From the NCBI RefSeq assembly GCF_000189635.1, contig NW_002476484.1, positions 248,001 through 312,000 of the forward strand: a DNA stretch of 64,000 nucleotides, in the 5' to 3' direction. Numbering within the stretch: the stretch's first letter is position 1; each line of letters opens with the position of its first letter. The notes under the pieces are model-generated. The model saw nothing but the letters and a program-made list of their open reading frames with translations, searched no databases and was not told where the DNA came from. The stretch is from Tetrahymena thermophila SB210. Its lineage: Eukaryota > Ciliophora > Oligohymenophorea > Hymenostomatida > Tetrahymenidae. A program made the position numbers and the translations under genes. Shown piece after piece: positions 13,121 to 25,863 of this stretch.

Positions 13121-13761
13121 TTTATTTCTTATGTTTTTACCAAATATCTTTTTTAAATAATGAAAAGTAAAGATTTTTAATTAATTAATTAATTTGTTTG
13201 TTTGTTTTTCAATAAGAAAAATAGACAATTTTTTATTTTAGATTTGTTTTTTAACTTTATTGATTATTTGTGATGTTAAAATCAAGCTTTTAAATAATTG
13301 TAAAAAATTAAATAATTTATCTTGGAGGTCAAATAAACCTGATTTTTATCTCATATTTGAAAACTAAATTATGATATTTACCGTACTTTCACGCTACTCG
13401 GTTCTCGTATTTCGGTATATACGACCGAGGATTTGATGTTTTTTGATTGATATTATTGGGGACCTAACCAAAGTATCTATCTAGTTTCTTTATTAATAGA
13501 AATTGTGGTATTTGTAATAGATCTTAAATTTTTTGATTCTTAAAATATTTGTGAAAAAGAGTTTAATTGCTAGATTTCATTTATTTAGTTAATAAATTCA
13601 TTTTTAGGTTTTTAAAAAGGTATAAGAATATAGCTTTTCTCAACAAAAGATATAAATTATGAAGAAGTATACAGGCAGATAGACTACAAACTAATAAATT
13701 GTATTAAAAACAAAATTTATTTTCTTTAATTATTTAAAACTACAAGGATTACAAATATCAA
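13121..13761. other. Spacer between the two LRR genes
   Basis: A 641-bp AT-rich spacer holding the presumed promoter of LRR gene A and the 3' region of gene B. There is no coding frame. The only distinctive piece is a GC-richer hairpin at 13397-13429, listed separately. Confidence 0.6.
13397..13429. other. GC-richer hairpin of unknown role
   Basis: CTCGGT (13397-13402) pairs with ACCGAG (13424-13429), and CGTAT (13406-13410) pairs with ATACG (13419-13423). Between them are a 3-base bulge and an 8-base loop, TTCGGTAT. The patch stands out in a region that is otherwise over 80 percent A+T. It could be part of a small non-coding RNA, a 3' processing element, or chance. Confidence 0.4.
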
Positions 13762-16700
13762 TCAATATTTTATGAGTTTTATAATAACTAATCTTTTAAG
13801 TTTCAAATATTCTGTCTTTCTTATACCAATTTGTTTTCTTGTTTATTATATGAAAAAAATAATTAAAATAAGCTGAATAAATGTGATAGAGAAAATTAAT
13901 TAATACATTTGAAATTATTCTCTTTTTATATTGAAAATTAATTGATTTAATTAATGTCAGCCAATTAAAATATATATTTTTTTTTTAATATTATTTAAAA
14001 ACTCATAACAAAAAGAAATTTAATTTTTTTACCTATAATACATTTTTAAGACTGTGAGTTTTTTGCAGTTTACTAAACTAGAAACAATATCTGCATAATT
14101 TGTATAATGACTTTTGATAATTCACATAATTTTTTATATATTTAATTTATGATAAAAGAAAGAAAGAAAGAAAAAAAAAGATAAAATAACAACTTAATTT
14201 ATAAATAAATAAATATACAATTATATATACTTGAAATTAAAATAAGAGAAAATTATAGTAAGTAAGTAAGTAATTTATTTATTATTTTAAAAATAAATTC
14301 TTTAAAATCAAATGAATAAATAAATTACTAATCACATAAATGGAGTATTAAAGATGAGAGATTAGCTTATTTAGCCAAAGCTTGACCTAAAGTATTATCA
14401 TTCATACATAAGGTATGGAATTTTCTTTTAAAAAGTGAATATAAATTTATATTTCATCATGAAAGAATTATCAAAATTGAAATAAAATAAATAAATAATC
14501 TAAAATTGAAATAAAATATGAATATCAATTGAAATAATAAAAAATTATAACAGGAATTGTTAAATTAATATCATGTTATTAGATTTTTATTTTTAACAAT
14601 CATAATTTACTCTAAATGTAGTGTTAAATTTTTGAGATTTTGACAAGCATTCAAAAATAGAAATAAAACTTTTTCTTGCTAACGATCGTCTGAGTATCTT
14701 TTTAAAATATTGATAAGAAAAAAATTGAAATTTAATATGTTAATTAAGAGATATAAATAAAATCAAAAGATAAAAGATACTTAAATTAATTATAGAATTC
14801 TGATAAAACAATAAATTTATTTTACCTAATATTCAATGTTAAATTTAAGAGATTGGGACAGTTTATAAAAGGAACATCTTAATCTAATGAATCATTGTGA
14901 TTACTAGAAATTTATTTCTCAAAATAGCTTTTAAGATTTTAAAATTAAATATTCTAAATATTTTATTAAATAGAAATAAATAAATAATCAATTAATTATT
15001 ATAAGAATTAACTTCTTATCTAATTTTCTAAGTAAACATTTAGATAGATAGATAAACAAATAACTCTTTAACAAGAAGCAAATAAATTTTTTTACAGGCA
15101 TTATGACAGATCTAATGCCATTTAGTCATTTATATATTAATATTTTTACAAAATCCACTGAATACATACATACATATATATATCCAATCAGCGAAATTAA
15201 AAACCAGGAACGACTATAAATAAATTAATTGTAAAAAATAAGATAAAAATAAAAGGGTTTTATTCGATAGTATTTAGAGAGTTTTTATATTTTTACCTAT
15301 GGATTAGCTTCAAGTTATTGAGACCAATTAAATTTGATATGCAAGCACATAAAGCTAAAATCCCTTCCATAGAAATATAATTTGAACTAATAATGAAATT
15401 AGTAAATTAAAATGAGCAAAAAAGTGTGTTTAAAAAAGAAAGAAATAAAAAAAGCTAAAAATGATATCTAAATTAAAAATATTTTTTGAATAAATAAAGT
15501 ATTTTTTTTTCCAACTAAGAAATTTATGCATTAATTTTAAATGAAACTAATTTATAACAAACAGAGCTAGACTCTCTTCTTTATAATAATTTTTAAAGAA
15601 CCGTAATTATCAAAATAATTAAGCTTATTTTACTTAGCCAAAAGTTCAAGTTAGGAGAGACTTGACAATACTTCTAATGCAGAACCTATATCTTATATGC
15701 CTTAATCTCTAATTGAATTATTGCTATTAATATTTAAATAAATCAAACTTTATTATCTTCTATTAAAAATTCATATAAAAAATAAACTATAAAAAATGTA
15801 AATCAAACGCAAACAAACACAAATAAAAATTAAAAATTGATTTCGAAAATAAAAAATTATGTGAAAAATAAGAAATATTTAATATATATTCATATAATAA
15901 AATCTGATTACCTTATATCGAGAACCAATTTTTAGATATTAAGACACCTTTTTAAACAAGAAGCTATAGAATAGGCACCTTAGTCACTAATTAAATTATT
16001 CCTTTTAATAAATTAGATAAGTAATTAATTATATAATAAGAAAGAAAAAAAAACCTAAAAGTAAAATATAATTAAAAGTATTAAAAAATTAATTTAATAT
16101 CTAAAAATCCAAGAATACACACAGTTAATTAAGTATTTAATTATCAAAAATACTCTCATTTTTCTTTCTTTTATAATCATAAAGAAATAATAAAAAAAAT
16201 TTATTATTACTAGAGAATCAAGGTCAAATTTGATAAGTTGGAACAACTTGATAAACCTTAATCTAAAAATTGTAAAAATTTATCACCAATTTAAGTAAAC
16301 CTTTTTATAAATTATTATATACACTTTTTAATTAGCTAATTAGTTTATAAAAAAATAAAGAACATATTATAATTAAGAATAAATTAGATTCTTAAAATTA
16401 CCAAATTAAATTATTTAAAACAAAATAAATTAATAAATAAATAAATAATTAAATAAAATCAAGTCCAAATATTATTTTAAAAATCTAAAATGTTAGTCTA
16501 TCTATTTACTTCATAAAAAATTCTAATAAAAAAAAATAAACAAATTTACGTTATTTGAAACAAAAAAGTTTCAAGTTTGTTGCAACTTGCTAAAGCTTTT
16601 TCTAATTTCTGTAAATCTTAAATCTCGATATCATAACCGCTTTAAATTAATTGCATAAAAATATAATAATTAAAAGTTGTAAAATAAATAAATAAGAAAA

Positions 16701-16982
16701 TTAAGAAAATAAAATGAAACTTAAGATAAATAATGCTTTTAAAAAGATAATAAAAAAATAATAAATTCTCATTTTACAAAATATGTTTTTAAAAAAACAT
16801 AAATTAAATTAAAATAAAAGATATTAGATTTTTAACCTTAGTTTGATTCCTACTTCAGTATATAATTATAGAGGCAAGCTTAAAAACTTTATTATAATAA
16901 ATAAGAAATTAATTTAATATTAAATTATATAAATTTGAAGTACCTATTCTAATTTCAAATAAATTTCTATGTCTTCTATCAT
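13762..16982 (-). CDS. Leucine-rich-repeat protein B, one repeat per exon
   Basis: Minus-strand exons: 16982-16837, 16639-16550, 16300-16211, 16001-15912, 15723-15634, 15386-15297, 14927-14826, 14697-14611, 14424-14329, 14110-14033, 13837-13762. Total 1035 bp, 344 residues, no internal TGA; all junctions are phase 2 and five exons are exactly 90 bp. Each middle exon carries one LRR with the L..C.NL..L.L pattern. The C-terminal tail LKLKRLVIIKL matches gene A. Compared with gene A, one LRR exon is extra (14424-14329, SLILHL at its end). The region matching A's seventh exon (about 15060-15170) is badly eroded and left out; skipping it keeps the frame. Gene A is an adjacent head-to-tail copy, so this is a tandem gene duplication. 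Confidence 0.78.
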
Positions 16983-17098
16983 TTTTTTCTTATGTATTTT
17001 ACAAATATATTTTTTTTAATAATTATAGTAAAGTTATTTATTTAGCTAATTTGATTTTCAAGGCTAAATTCTATCAAAAAAATAGACAATTATTTTTA

Positions 17099-17194
17099 GA
17101 ATAATTCTTTTAATTTTAATCAATAATTTTGAGAATAATTCTTTTAATTTTAATCAATAATTTTGAGAATAATTCTTTTAATTTTATTTTATTG
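17099..17194. repeat. 34-bp direct repeat, three copies
   Basis: Unit gaataattcttttaatttt plus aatcaataattttga begins at 17099, 17133 and 17167, with a weak partial copy near 17233. It is non-coding and lies between the start of LRR gene B and the end of the coiled-coil gene. The rest of 16983-17632 is plain AT-rich spacer. Confidence 0.8.
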
Positions 17195-17632
17195 TAATCC
17201 TGGCTTTTACTAAAAAAATAAATAATTATTTTGAGAATAATTTTTTTAATTTAATTATATATAATTTATATTAAGATAAAATAATAGTAACAAAAATATA
17301 AAATTTTTTTAAATACTTCTTTCTCATCATTAATAATATTCCTGTTTACCATAAATCTTTATTAATTCTCATCCTTAATAATTTTCTCAATTATTTCTTA
17401 AATTCAAATAAGTGGCATCAAAACCACGAAATTTTTGTATGGCATATTGCTATATTTTGAATAACTTACAATATGAATAAATAATAAATATCGAACATTT
17501 ATATTAAAATTATTGAAACGAATTTATTTTTAAATTATTTACAAATCATTTGCTTGAATAATATAAAATAATAATTAATGTATTTATTATAAATAGATTT
17601 ATATATTACATATTTATCTATGTAAGTAAGTA

Positions 17633-18466
17633 TCATGAATTTGCTAGCTGTTAATCAAATTGTTATATGATTTAATTATTTTAAATTAATAGAGTGTCAA
17701 TTTTTTCTATTTGAGCATATGCATTTGAGATCTGTTCTAAGTTAGTTTATTCTTAGTTAATTTTATTGTTTAGTTATTCATTTAAAATCTTATTTTTCAA
17801 CACAAGCTCTTGTAGATGCTAAAACGTTTAAGCTAATTCATTTTAAAATTCTTTGATGTCTTATTCTTTTTACAAAACCTCTTAATTAATGTTGTCACTT
17901 TATTCTTAAATATCTTCATGTTCTTTGCAAAGTTACTCATATTCAAGCTCTAATTGCTTATTACTGCTTTCTATTTAATCTAGAATACCCTAATCTCTTT
18001 TAATCTCTTTATCTGTTTCTTCGCAATCTATTTATATTTTAGCTACTGATGTTTAGACATCTAGATGACTATTTTTTATCTTATCTTCATTTTCAAGATG
18101 ATCATTATTCTTTTTTACAATTTTATTCATTTCATCTGATATGTTATTCAACTCCTATTTTTTATCTTAGAGCTATTCTTTTTAAGTCTTGATAATATTT
18201 AAAAGTTAAAGTTTTTCATCATATAATAGCTTCTTTTCTAGACTTGATGCATCTTTCTGATTGTTTCCTATGTTTTCTTTATGTAAATACTCATCTATGT
18301 GAGAATTGTTCTAACTTTTTAAATGCTCTAAATGATCTTGCAGTCTATGCTTTTCTTCTTTTAATTTTTTTATATCTTCAAATGTTTCTTGTAGTTTTTT
18401 TAAGATTGATTTAATCTCCTAATCCGGTTTTTAGTAAATGCTTTTAACTTATTATTGCTTTTTCAT
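17633..18466 (-). CDS. Coiled-coil protein, function unknown
   Basis: A single exon of 834 bp, 277 residues, from ATG 18466 to TGA 17633, read with Gln for TAA/TAG. Almost the whole length is heptad-like and rich in Glu, Lys, Gln and Asn (KKLQETFEDIKKLKEEK, KEHEDIQEQSDNINQEV), so a long coiled coil is expected. There is no signal peptide, membrane segment or enzyme motif. Such proteins in ciliates are often structural or basal-body linked, but nothing here proves that. It is divergent from the MFS transporter gene, sharing a 587-bp spacer. Confidence 0.8.
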
Positions 18467-19053
18467 TAATAGATATTTGAAATTGATTAATACTGGAATA
18501 TTCAATTAATTTATAAGAATTATTTTTAAAATAACAATCAAAATTAATTATTTATTAAAAAAATAATTCAATGTTTTTTATTTAACATTAATTCAAAGTT
18601 AAATAATATTTAATCTAATTTTTAATATATATATTATTTTGTGCTATTTCTTCTTTTATTTCAAAAAGATAATTTGACTATATTCTACTTTGTAAATAAT
18701 ATTTAGGTTACTTAAAACACAAATCTGTTTTAGATAGATTTAAAATATGAATCAAAAATAAAAAAATTGATAGATTGATGTGAAGAATTTAATAAATTTA
18801 ATAATTGCTAAACAAATAAATTAAATGAATGAATATGAATATATTTTTCACAATATTTATCTTAATAAGTTTATCAAAAATTGTTAGTTAACTAACAAAA
18901 AATTTAAGATTAAGTTTTTAATATAGATATTAAATAATTAAAAGCTTTATACAAAAGTAAAGAAGTAGCAATAAACCTCATCACAATCAAGCAATTGATT
19001 AGACAGACTTAAATTGGATTAGTTAAATTATATAGGATTTAGAATTTTATTGA
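18467..19053. other. Divergent promoter spacer
   Basis: AT-rich sequence between the starts of the coiled-coil gene (-) and the MFS gene (+). It presumably holds both promoters. No recognisable motif, RNA gene or open frame was seen. Confidence 0.5.
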
Positions 19054-21454
19054 ATGTATGATAAAAAAAAGACAAAAATATCCGAACTGAGCAATCGTCT
19101 TTTAAATTAAAATGAAGTAAACGAGAGTTATTACATTGAGAAAAATAACATAGAAGATGATGATGAAGATGAAAATAATTAGAATGATAAAGACTACGAT
19201 TCAGATCATGATGAAGATGAAGACGAAGATGATGAAAATAGTCAGTAAAAAAAAGAAAATTCAAGAATTATCTATTATAACTAGAGGGTAAATTACTCTA
19301 AGATGAGAGATAAATCTCACCAAGATATAAGAATCAGACCTTCTTTAAGTCTGGCAAATTATTTAAATGATAGTTATTAAAATAAAACTCAATCTTACGA
19401 CTAAGTCAAAATAAATATCACTTCTAAGAAGTTTTCCTTTGAGCAATTCCTTGAAAAGGTTGGTACAGAAAACTGGTATTAGATAAGATTATTTTCCTGT
19501 TTCTGTTTGCAATGGTTTGTCGTGGGATGGTTTATGATATCTTAAAATTTCTTATTCCAGAAAGTAAAATATGTAGACCATTATTCATAAACATAAAATG
19601 TAGAAGACTTGTGCTAAAATGGAGATCTTACCATGGAATAAACTGGGAAATTATTGCTTCCAAATTAATTTAACTCAATTACTGTAGAATTTAATCTTTA
19701 CTGCAAAAACGACAACTTGAGATAATTTTTTATACTATTTTAGCCTTTTTTTGGTATTTTGGGATATTCTTTCTTTGGATATTTGAGTGATAACTTTGGT
19801 AGAAAGCATGCACTAAAGTTGGCATGGAAAATATTTATTATTGGTTAAATTGTTTAATGTTTTACCAAGGTGTTGCCCTTAGTTATTTCAGGTTATTCTA
19901 TTAGCGCTTTTGCAGCTCTTTCTGTTATTATATTATAAATCTCCCTAATTAATGAGTAAGCAAGTAAGTAGATTTAGTTTTAGCTTTTTAAAATAGTTCT
20001 AATTATTCCTCAAAACATAAAAAATATAAATGAAATTTTTAAAAGTGAATAAAAAAAATTATCAATTTTTGATTTGATTGATTGATTTATTTATTTTTGT
20101 TTGTTTGTTTTTTGTTGAGAGAGAGGATAATTATTTTATTAGGTTTATTTGTAAATAAAAAACAAGTAATAATTTTATTTTATTTTAATTTGTTATTTTT
20201 TAACTAAATTAGCTGGATATGTTAGAGTCTTATCAGGTATTGGATTAAATGTTGCATTTAGTGCTGCCTAGGCTATATTTACTGCATTTGCTTACATTAT
20301 ACATGACTGGAGAATATTGATGATAGTATGTGGAGTATTTCCTACAATTTTACTCAATTTCTTGATTAGTACCTATGAAGAATCACCAAGGTATTTAGAA
20401 AATATATAGAAATTAATAAAAATATTTGAAAAATAATAATATAGATTCTACTACTTAAAAAATAAGTAGAAAGCCCTAAGAATGCTTAATAAGATAGCTA
20501 TTGTAAATGGCAAAAAAAGCTTAAATGTAGATCTTGAAAGAAGTACATGGAACGAAGAATGGAAAGAGAAAAATAGGAAATACAAAGATTTATTTTAGTA
20601 CCTCTCTGTTAGATTAAGTATATTGGCAGGCTCTATGATTTTCTTTTGTACAGAAATGCTTTTCAAAGCTGGAGAGTTGACTTTAGAAAAGGGAACTTTA
20701 ACAACATATGTTAAAGTCGTAGTCTTGTCTCTATCAGACGTCTTTGCTTCTATTGTAGCAAGTAAATAATAAAATATTATTAAATAAAGTCAGTGATATT
20801 AATATGAAAAAATTATTAAAAAAATAGTGTTTATCATAAATAAATTAAAGAGAAAGAAACAACTTTACATTTCTTGCACTATTTCTGCTATTTTTATTAT
20901 TTTATTCTATCTTTACACAAATTTGTTCACTCAAAGCTAAATTAAAGACTCTAAAACAATCACGTTCTTTCAGATATTGATAGTAGTTGTAAGAATTTCT
21001 TTCTATTTTAAAATTTTATACTAATAAACAAATCAAAATTATTAATTAATCTTCTATTAGATATCAAGGTTTTCAAGTAACTATTTAAGAACAGTGGCTT
21101 TTGTTTATTTTGCTGAGCTTTTCCCAACCGTTGTTCGTTCCATGGGAATGGCAGTACTATTTGCTAGCTCATAACTTGGTAAATCCTTTAATTTTTTTAA
21201 CTTATTATTTAATTTTAATCATTCTTATAAATTTATATGAAATAGGGTCTATAGTTGTTTATTTAATGCAAATACGTCAATTTAACGATATTTTATACCT
21301 CATTCCTATTGCTTTTTGTAGCTTAATTTGTTTAGTGCACATTTTTTGGATTCCAAATATTCAGCTAGAAAACTAACCAATAAGAGATGAAATTCCAGAA
21401 ATTGCTTTTGGTCATGAAGATTAATTCTATTTAGATGAAACTGAAGATTAATGA
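19054..21454 (+). CDS. MFS transporter, organic cation/SV2-like
   Basis: Exons 19054-19963, 20213-20761, 20828-20988, 21061-21178, 21246-21454; 648 residues, all phases agree. A TGA directly before ATG 19054 fixes the reading frame start. The first ~80 residues are hydrophilic with long Asp/Glu runs. The transporter core carries DNFGRK in the loop between helices 2 and 3 (major-facilitator D-x-x-G-R-K signature). Later it has RVLSGIGLN, and AELFPTVVRSMGMA, a hallmark of the SLC22/SV2 group before helix 11. The 66-bp intron at 20762 is chosen because it restores a helix (SDVFASIVAMFIINKLKRKK) followed by a basic loop; a competing donor at 20755 was dropped. The likely role is uptake or export of a small organic solute; the substrate is unknown. 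Confidence 0.87.
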
Positions 21455-22028
21455 ATGAATTATTTAAATAAGTTAATTTAAAATAATTTAAATGCATAAT
21501 TATTAATTATTAAAATTTATAGTTAATATTTGTTAATACTATTCCTATAATTGCTACTATCTATTTAGAGAAAAATTAAAAAAAACTTTATTAAAATAGC
21601 AAAATTTATAGACACAAAATAACTAAGTAAATTTTGTATTCAATATTTGAAATTTAATGAAAAGTTGAAAATTGATTTGAATCCAAGTAGAAATAAAACC
21701 CAATAAATCAATATCAGATATTTGTTTGATGATTTACTTACGAAAAATTCAAAATTAAAAATGATAATAATAATAAGATTTTGCGGTAAATTAAAAAAAT
21801 ATTGATTTAAACTGAAACAAACACATTCAATTAAATAATTTGAGATGAATAACAAAGTTAAGAATAAATCAAAAATATTGTTTAAATTTGATATATCTTT
21901 ATTGTTTATTTATTTATTTTACAAGATTAAATAGCGTGCAATAAATAAATATTCTTTAAATTGGTCCTTTAATACAGCTAAATAAGTACACGTTATTTCT
22001 TTTCTATCTCTTTAGCAATACTGCAATT
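21455..22028. other. AT-rich spacer
   Basis: Sequence between the MFS stop and the start of the checkpoint gene, both on the plus strand. There is no coding frame with ciliate codon bias; minus-strand open stretches here are AT-rich chance frames. Confidence 0.55.
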
Positions 22029-25000
22029 ATGATGAATCTAGGTTCTTATTTTTAATCGGAGCTCAAAGAGGTCTACGAGCAAGAAGGGCTTGTTGACAAT
22101 CATTACAGCTTATTATTTTAATCATAAAATGCAAGTAAACTTTAATTCAATCAGAAGATCTTTTATGAAATTAATCCTTCTTAAAATAGGTTAAAAGTTT
22201 ACCAAAAAGCAAATTTCTGATAAGCTAAGGTAATTTTTTATTTAAATTAAGTCAAGATAGACATTTATGCAATTAAAATTTAGTGAATATAAAACATTGA
22301 TATCATAGATAGATGCTTAGGAGGATCCAATGGCAACCTGGGAAGAGTAACATTATTTAATTAAATTATAACCTTCAAAATTAGACGAAAATAAAAAAAT
22401 ATTATTGAAATCATTTTTCCTATAAATTGATTTATTTGTTTTGTTTTATTTAAATATCAACACTTTTTTGTTATTTATTTTAGGTATTTAGACTTTTTGA
22501 TGAACTATTAAGATAGAACTATTAGTGAAATCAATTATTAAATATTTTAAGAACTGGAGAAATTTACTAAATATTCTTGTGAGAGAGACTACATTAAGAG
22601 AGATCATAGGTGTGTTAGGTTTTGGATTGAATATGTATTAGCTTTTGTATTTATAAATTTTTAGAAATTGATCAGTTTTATGAAAATAAACAAACAATCA
22701 ATGAAAATTTTATTCTGCTTGTTTTATGAGATATTTTTTAAAGACTTTTTAAATTGAATATTAGAGTGATATGTGCAAAGATAAAGAAGATGTCATTTAT
22801 CATATGGAAGAAAATGAAATAGGTGTTAATAGTGCTTTTTTTTATGAAGAGATATGTAAAATAACAGAAATGAAAATGGATTATTAGCAGGCAGATAGAT
22901 ATATTTTAGAAGGGAAATATAGTTAAGCCTAACCAGAGGCTAAGATGAACGAAGTTGTTACTTAGTTCGAATAAAGAATGGAATAGAGGATAAATAGGTT
23001 AAAATAGCTTATGAGCATGCAGATTATGTATGATAATTAATTAAGTGACTCCAAAAAAAGAAAAAGATTTGAGTTTGATCTTAGGAGTGATAATTTTTAA
23101 GAGTAGCAATAGCCAATTATTAGAAAGAATTTAGGTAAAAATAATAACATGATAAAAGAAGAATATGATCATAAAGGAGTTAAATTTGGGAATAAAAGAT
23201 TTTCTAATGGTTCTTATTTTGGGGTTAGCAAGATGAAATAGAAGAAAAAGCAACTCCCTGATAAAGTTTATATAGGCGATGGAATTAACATATTTGTAGA
23301 TGAGGAATACAGATAAGAAGTATTCCCAAATTCAACAATCCTGGTGACAGAATATTAAAATCTGGTTGAAGAAATAAATGAATATCTTGTTAATAACCAT
23401 TAAGATTTTATTGTTTAATCTCAGTCTTAAAGGTAGTAATAATAAATAAATTAAATGTAATTTTTTTCCTAACAATTAATGAATTCCACATAACTAAGTT
23501 AGAAAAATAAGCATGAATTGATAAATAGTTTGCAGACTGATATGTTTTATTGTAAGAAGTCAGCTTTTGAAATAGATTTACAAACAAGTTGGATTGGGAG
23601 AGAAGAAAAAAAATATAAATCATTTGAAGTTATGGAGAGTTAAAAGAATTCTTAATAAATAGTTTAATTCAACATTTGTGATTTTATATTTGAAAATACA
23701 AGCCCTTCTGAATAATCGCCTTAACTTGGGTTAATCTTAAAGAATTAAAACTTAAATGGGTAAAAATAAAACAAGACAAATTTAAATAACAAAGGAAGAG
23801 AGTTATATTAAGATAATTCAAATACACCTTAAAGATCACCTTAAAAGAAGAAATCAGGAATTATTGAATGTGAAAGTGTCTTTGGCAGCTAATCTCCTTA
23901 CAAATTTTCAAGCAAATAGTATGGATTTTACTAAAGCACACAAAACAACCAAAAAAACAAACGCTAATAAATAAGAAATGTAAATAGCTAATATGACCCT
24001 TCTCCTCTTTAGAATAGCAGCAAAAGAATTAGTTTGAATTACTCAAATTATTAAATAAATGAAGAGTCCCAAAATAATTAAAAAGCAGATGAATGCTCTT
24101 AAAACCTACAATTTAGCTCTTATAATTTCAATCAAAACCAATAAGTTTCTATCGAAAAATCTCCTCTAAAATTAGCAAATGAAGATTTCAAATAAAGAGT
24201 CTCAAAACTTTCAAATAGAAAAAGCATTGATTTCAATTGCAATAACTAAAATACAGAGCAGACAAAATAAAAATCTCCTCAGTCTTCAGAAAAGTTTTCC
24301 AACAAAGAGGAAAGTTTGAATAAGTTTTATATTGATAGCATCAAAAAATTGAATTTCTGCTCTGAAAATTCCAAACAAGTTGAAGATAAACAAAATATTT
24401 TTGATTTTTCTAAAAACTGCTCAAACAATTTTCCAAATAAACAATAAAATTCTTATTACCACACAGAATAAGAATATGACTCAGATTAAAGCTTTTAAAA
24501 TAGTTGTCTAAACAAGGCTTTTCATAATGATATAAATAAAATAAAAAGTGATGATGACGATGATAATGATGAAGGAGAAGATATTGATAATGATTGTGAT
24601 AAATCAAGTTCGTTTGATCTATGCTCAGATCAGTATTCATTTTTAAAAAATAATAATCTTTCTAAAAGCTCTAAGTTATCTGAGTGTGTTAGGTCTAGGA
24701 GATCATTGAAATTTGAAAATGTCGATATTTTTAATAAAAATGATTTATTCATTTCTCCAAACAAAGAGAAGCTCAGAATGTCTTCTAAAAGAGCAAGTGC
24801 AAAAAAGTCCGTTGAAAAACTGAGAAATACTCATTAAACAATAGCAACCATTTTAAATAAATAAAATTTGAACAACCAATCTTTTTAATCTATTCAATTT
24901 TCTTAGGAATTTTCTCAAGTTAACCACCCTCAGCATCCTCAAGATACCTTCTTTAGTCCAAACTCTCTCGATGATAATATCTTCAAAATCATACCACCAC

Positions 25001-25863
25001 CGAAAAGAAAAAGTATCATGAATAATAAAGCAAAGAAAACTAAAAAAATAAATATCTGCGAAGATGATGACAATGATTATGAGTATGCTCAGAATATATC
25101 ACTAAGTGATGAAATAAATAGCAAAAAAAGCTTAACTGAGCAAGAAGATGAAGAAATTAATGATATGCTAGATCAATACTGTTTCAGTAATGAGAATAAG
25201 TTCATTAACTAAAATATTTAAAATAGTTTAAGCAACTTTACTGATTCTCTGTAAGAAAAAGAAAACTAAAATTTAATAATAAACCAAAGGAAAAGCAAGT
25301 CACAGAATAGCATGCCGAGAAAAGCTCTTCAACAACTACCAATTGAAGAGTTTACAGAAGAGGCAGTTTTTATAGATAATCCAATTTTACCTTTATTCTT
25401 ATCTAATAATAACCTTCATGATGATGCTTTCTATGCAAGTTCAATCTCTAATTAAGAAAATGAAAATTAATTATTCTACTCCCATAACTAATTCAGAAAT
25501 AGCAGAAACGGGAGAAGCCATTAAAATCAAAATAGCAATCATGAGCAGCATAAAAGTAACTTTGATGAAATCAATTTTCACCTGAATGAAGAATCTTAGT
25601 TTAACTAAAACTTAGAGGAAATTCTAAGCAAGTCAATATGCCAAAATAACCATAAAAACGATTTTTAAAATTAACACCACAGCAATCTTGAAGTTTCAAA
25701 TTAATCATTGAATAACTTGATTTCTAAAACTAAACAGCACCACCGAAATGATAATATTCACATCAATGAAGGATTCAAAGAAGATCAACTCTTTAATCAT
25801 ATCATTGAAGAGACATGCTTTAAGAATGAAAAGAAATTAAAAACAATAAAAAGAATGAATTGA
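22029..25863 (+). CDS. Mad3/BubR1-like spindle checkpoint protein, no kinase domain
   Basis: Exons 22029-22134, 22190-22229, 22284-22346, 22484-22634, 22765-25863; 1152 residues, phases 1, 2, 2, 0. The N-terminal ~190 residues match Bub1/Mad3 homology region 1. They contain WEEYLDFL, then VRFWIEYSDMC, then NEIGVNSAFFYEE, then ADRYILEGKYSQAQPEAK and a closing F.QR pattern, which is the TPR-like fold that binds kinetochore protein KNL1. The junction at 22634/22765 rebuilds the W-I-x-Y-x-D-x-C core exactly. A motif near residue 294 (INIFVDEE) resembles an ABBA motif, and KEN occurs at residues 952-954 (25258-25266); both would fit Cdc20/APC binding. The rest is Ser/Asn/Gln-rich and disordered, with an acidic run. 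No protein-kinase motifs are present, so it resembles Mad3 rather than Bub1. Confidence 0.85.

Noticed and set aside
12964..13170. Plus-strand 68-residue hydrophobic frame
   Set aside because: It lies opposite the first exon of LRR gene A and upstream AT-rich sequence; Phe/Tyr/Leu-rich frames like this arise by chance in such DNA.
20755..20850. Alternative intron in the MFS gene with donor GTAGCA
   Set aside because: It keeps the frame but removes half of a membrane helix and its basic loop; the 66-bp intron 20762-20827 preserves both.
22230..22256. A 27-bp intron in the checkpoint gene
   Set aside because: Phase fits, but the acceptor at 22283 gives a 54-bp intron, a better AAATTTAG acceptor and a size normal for this genome.
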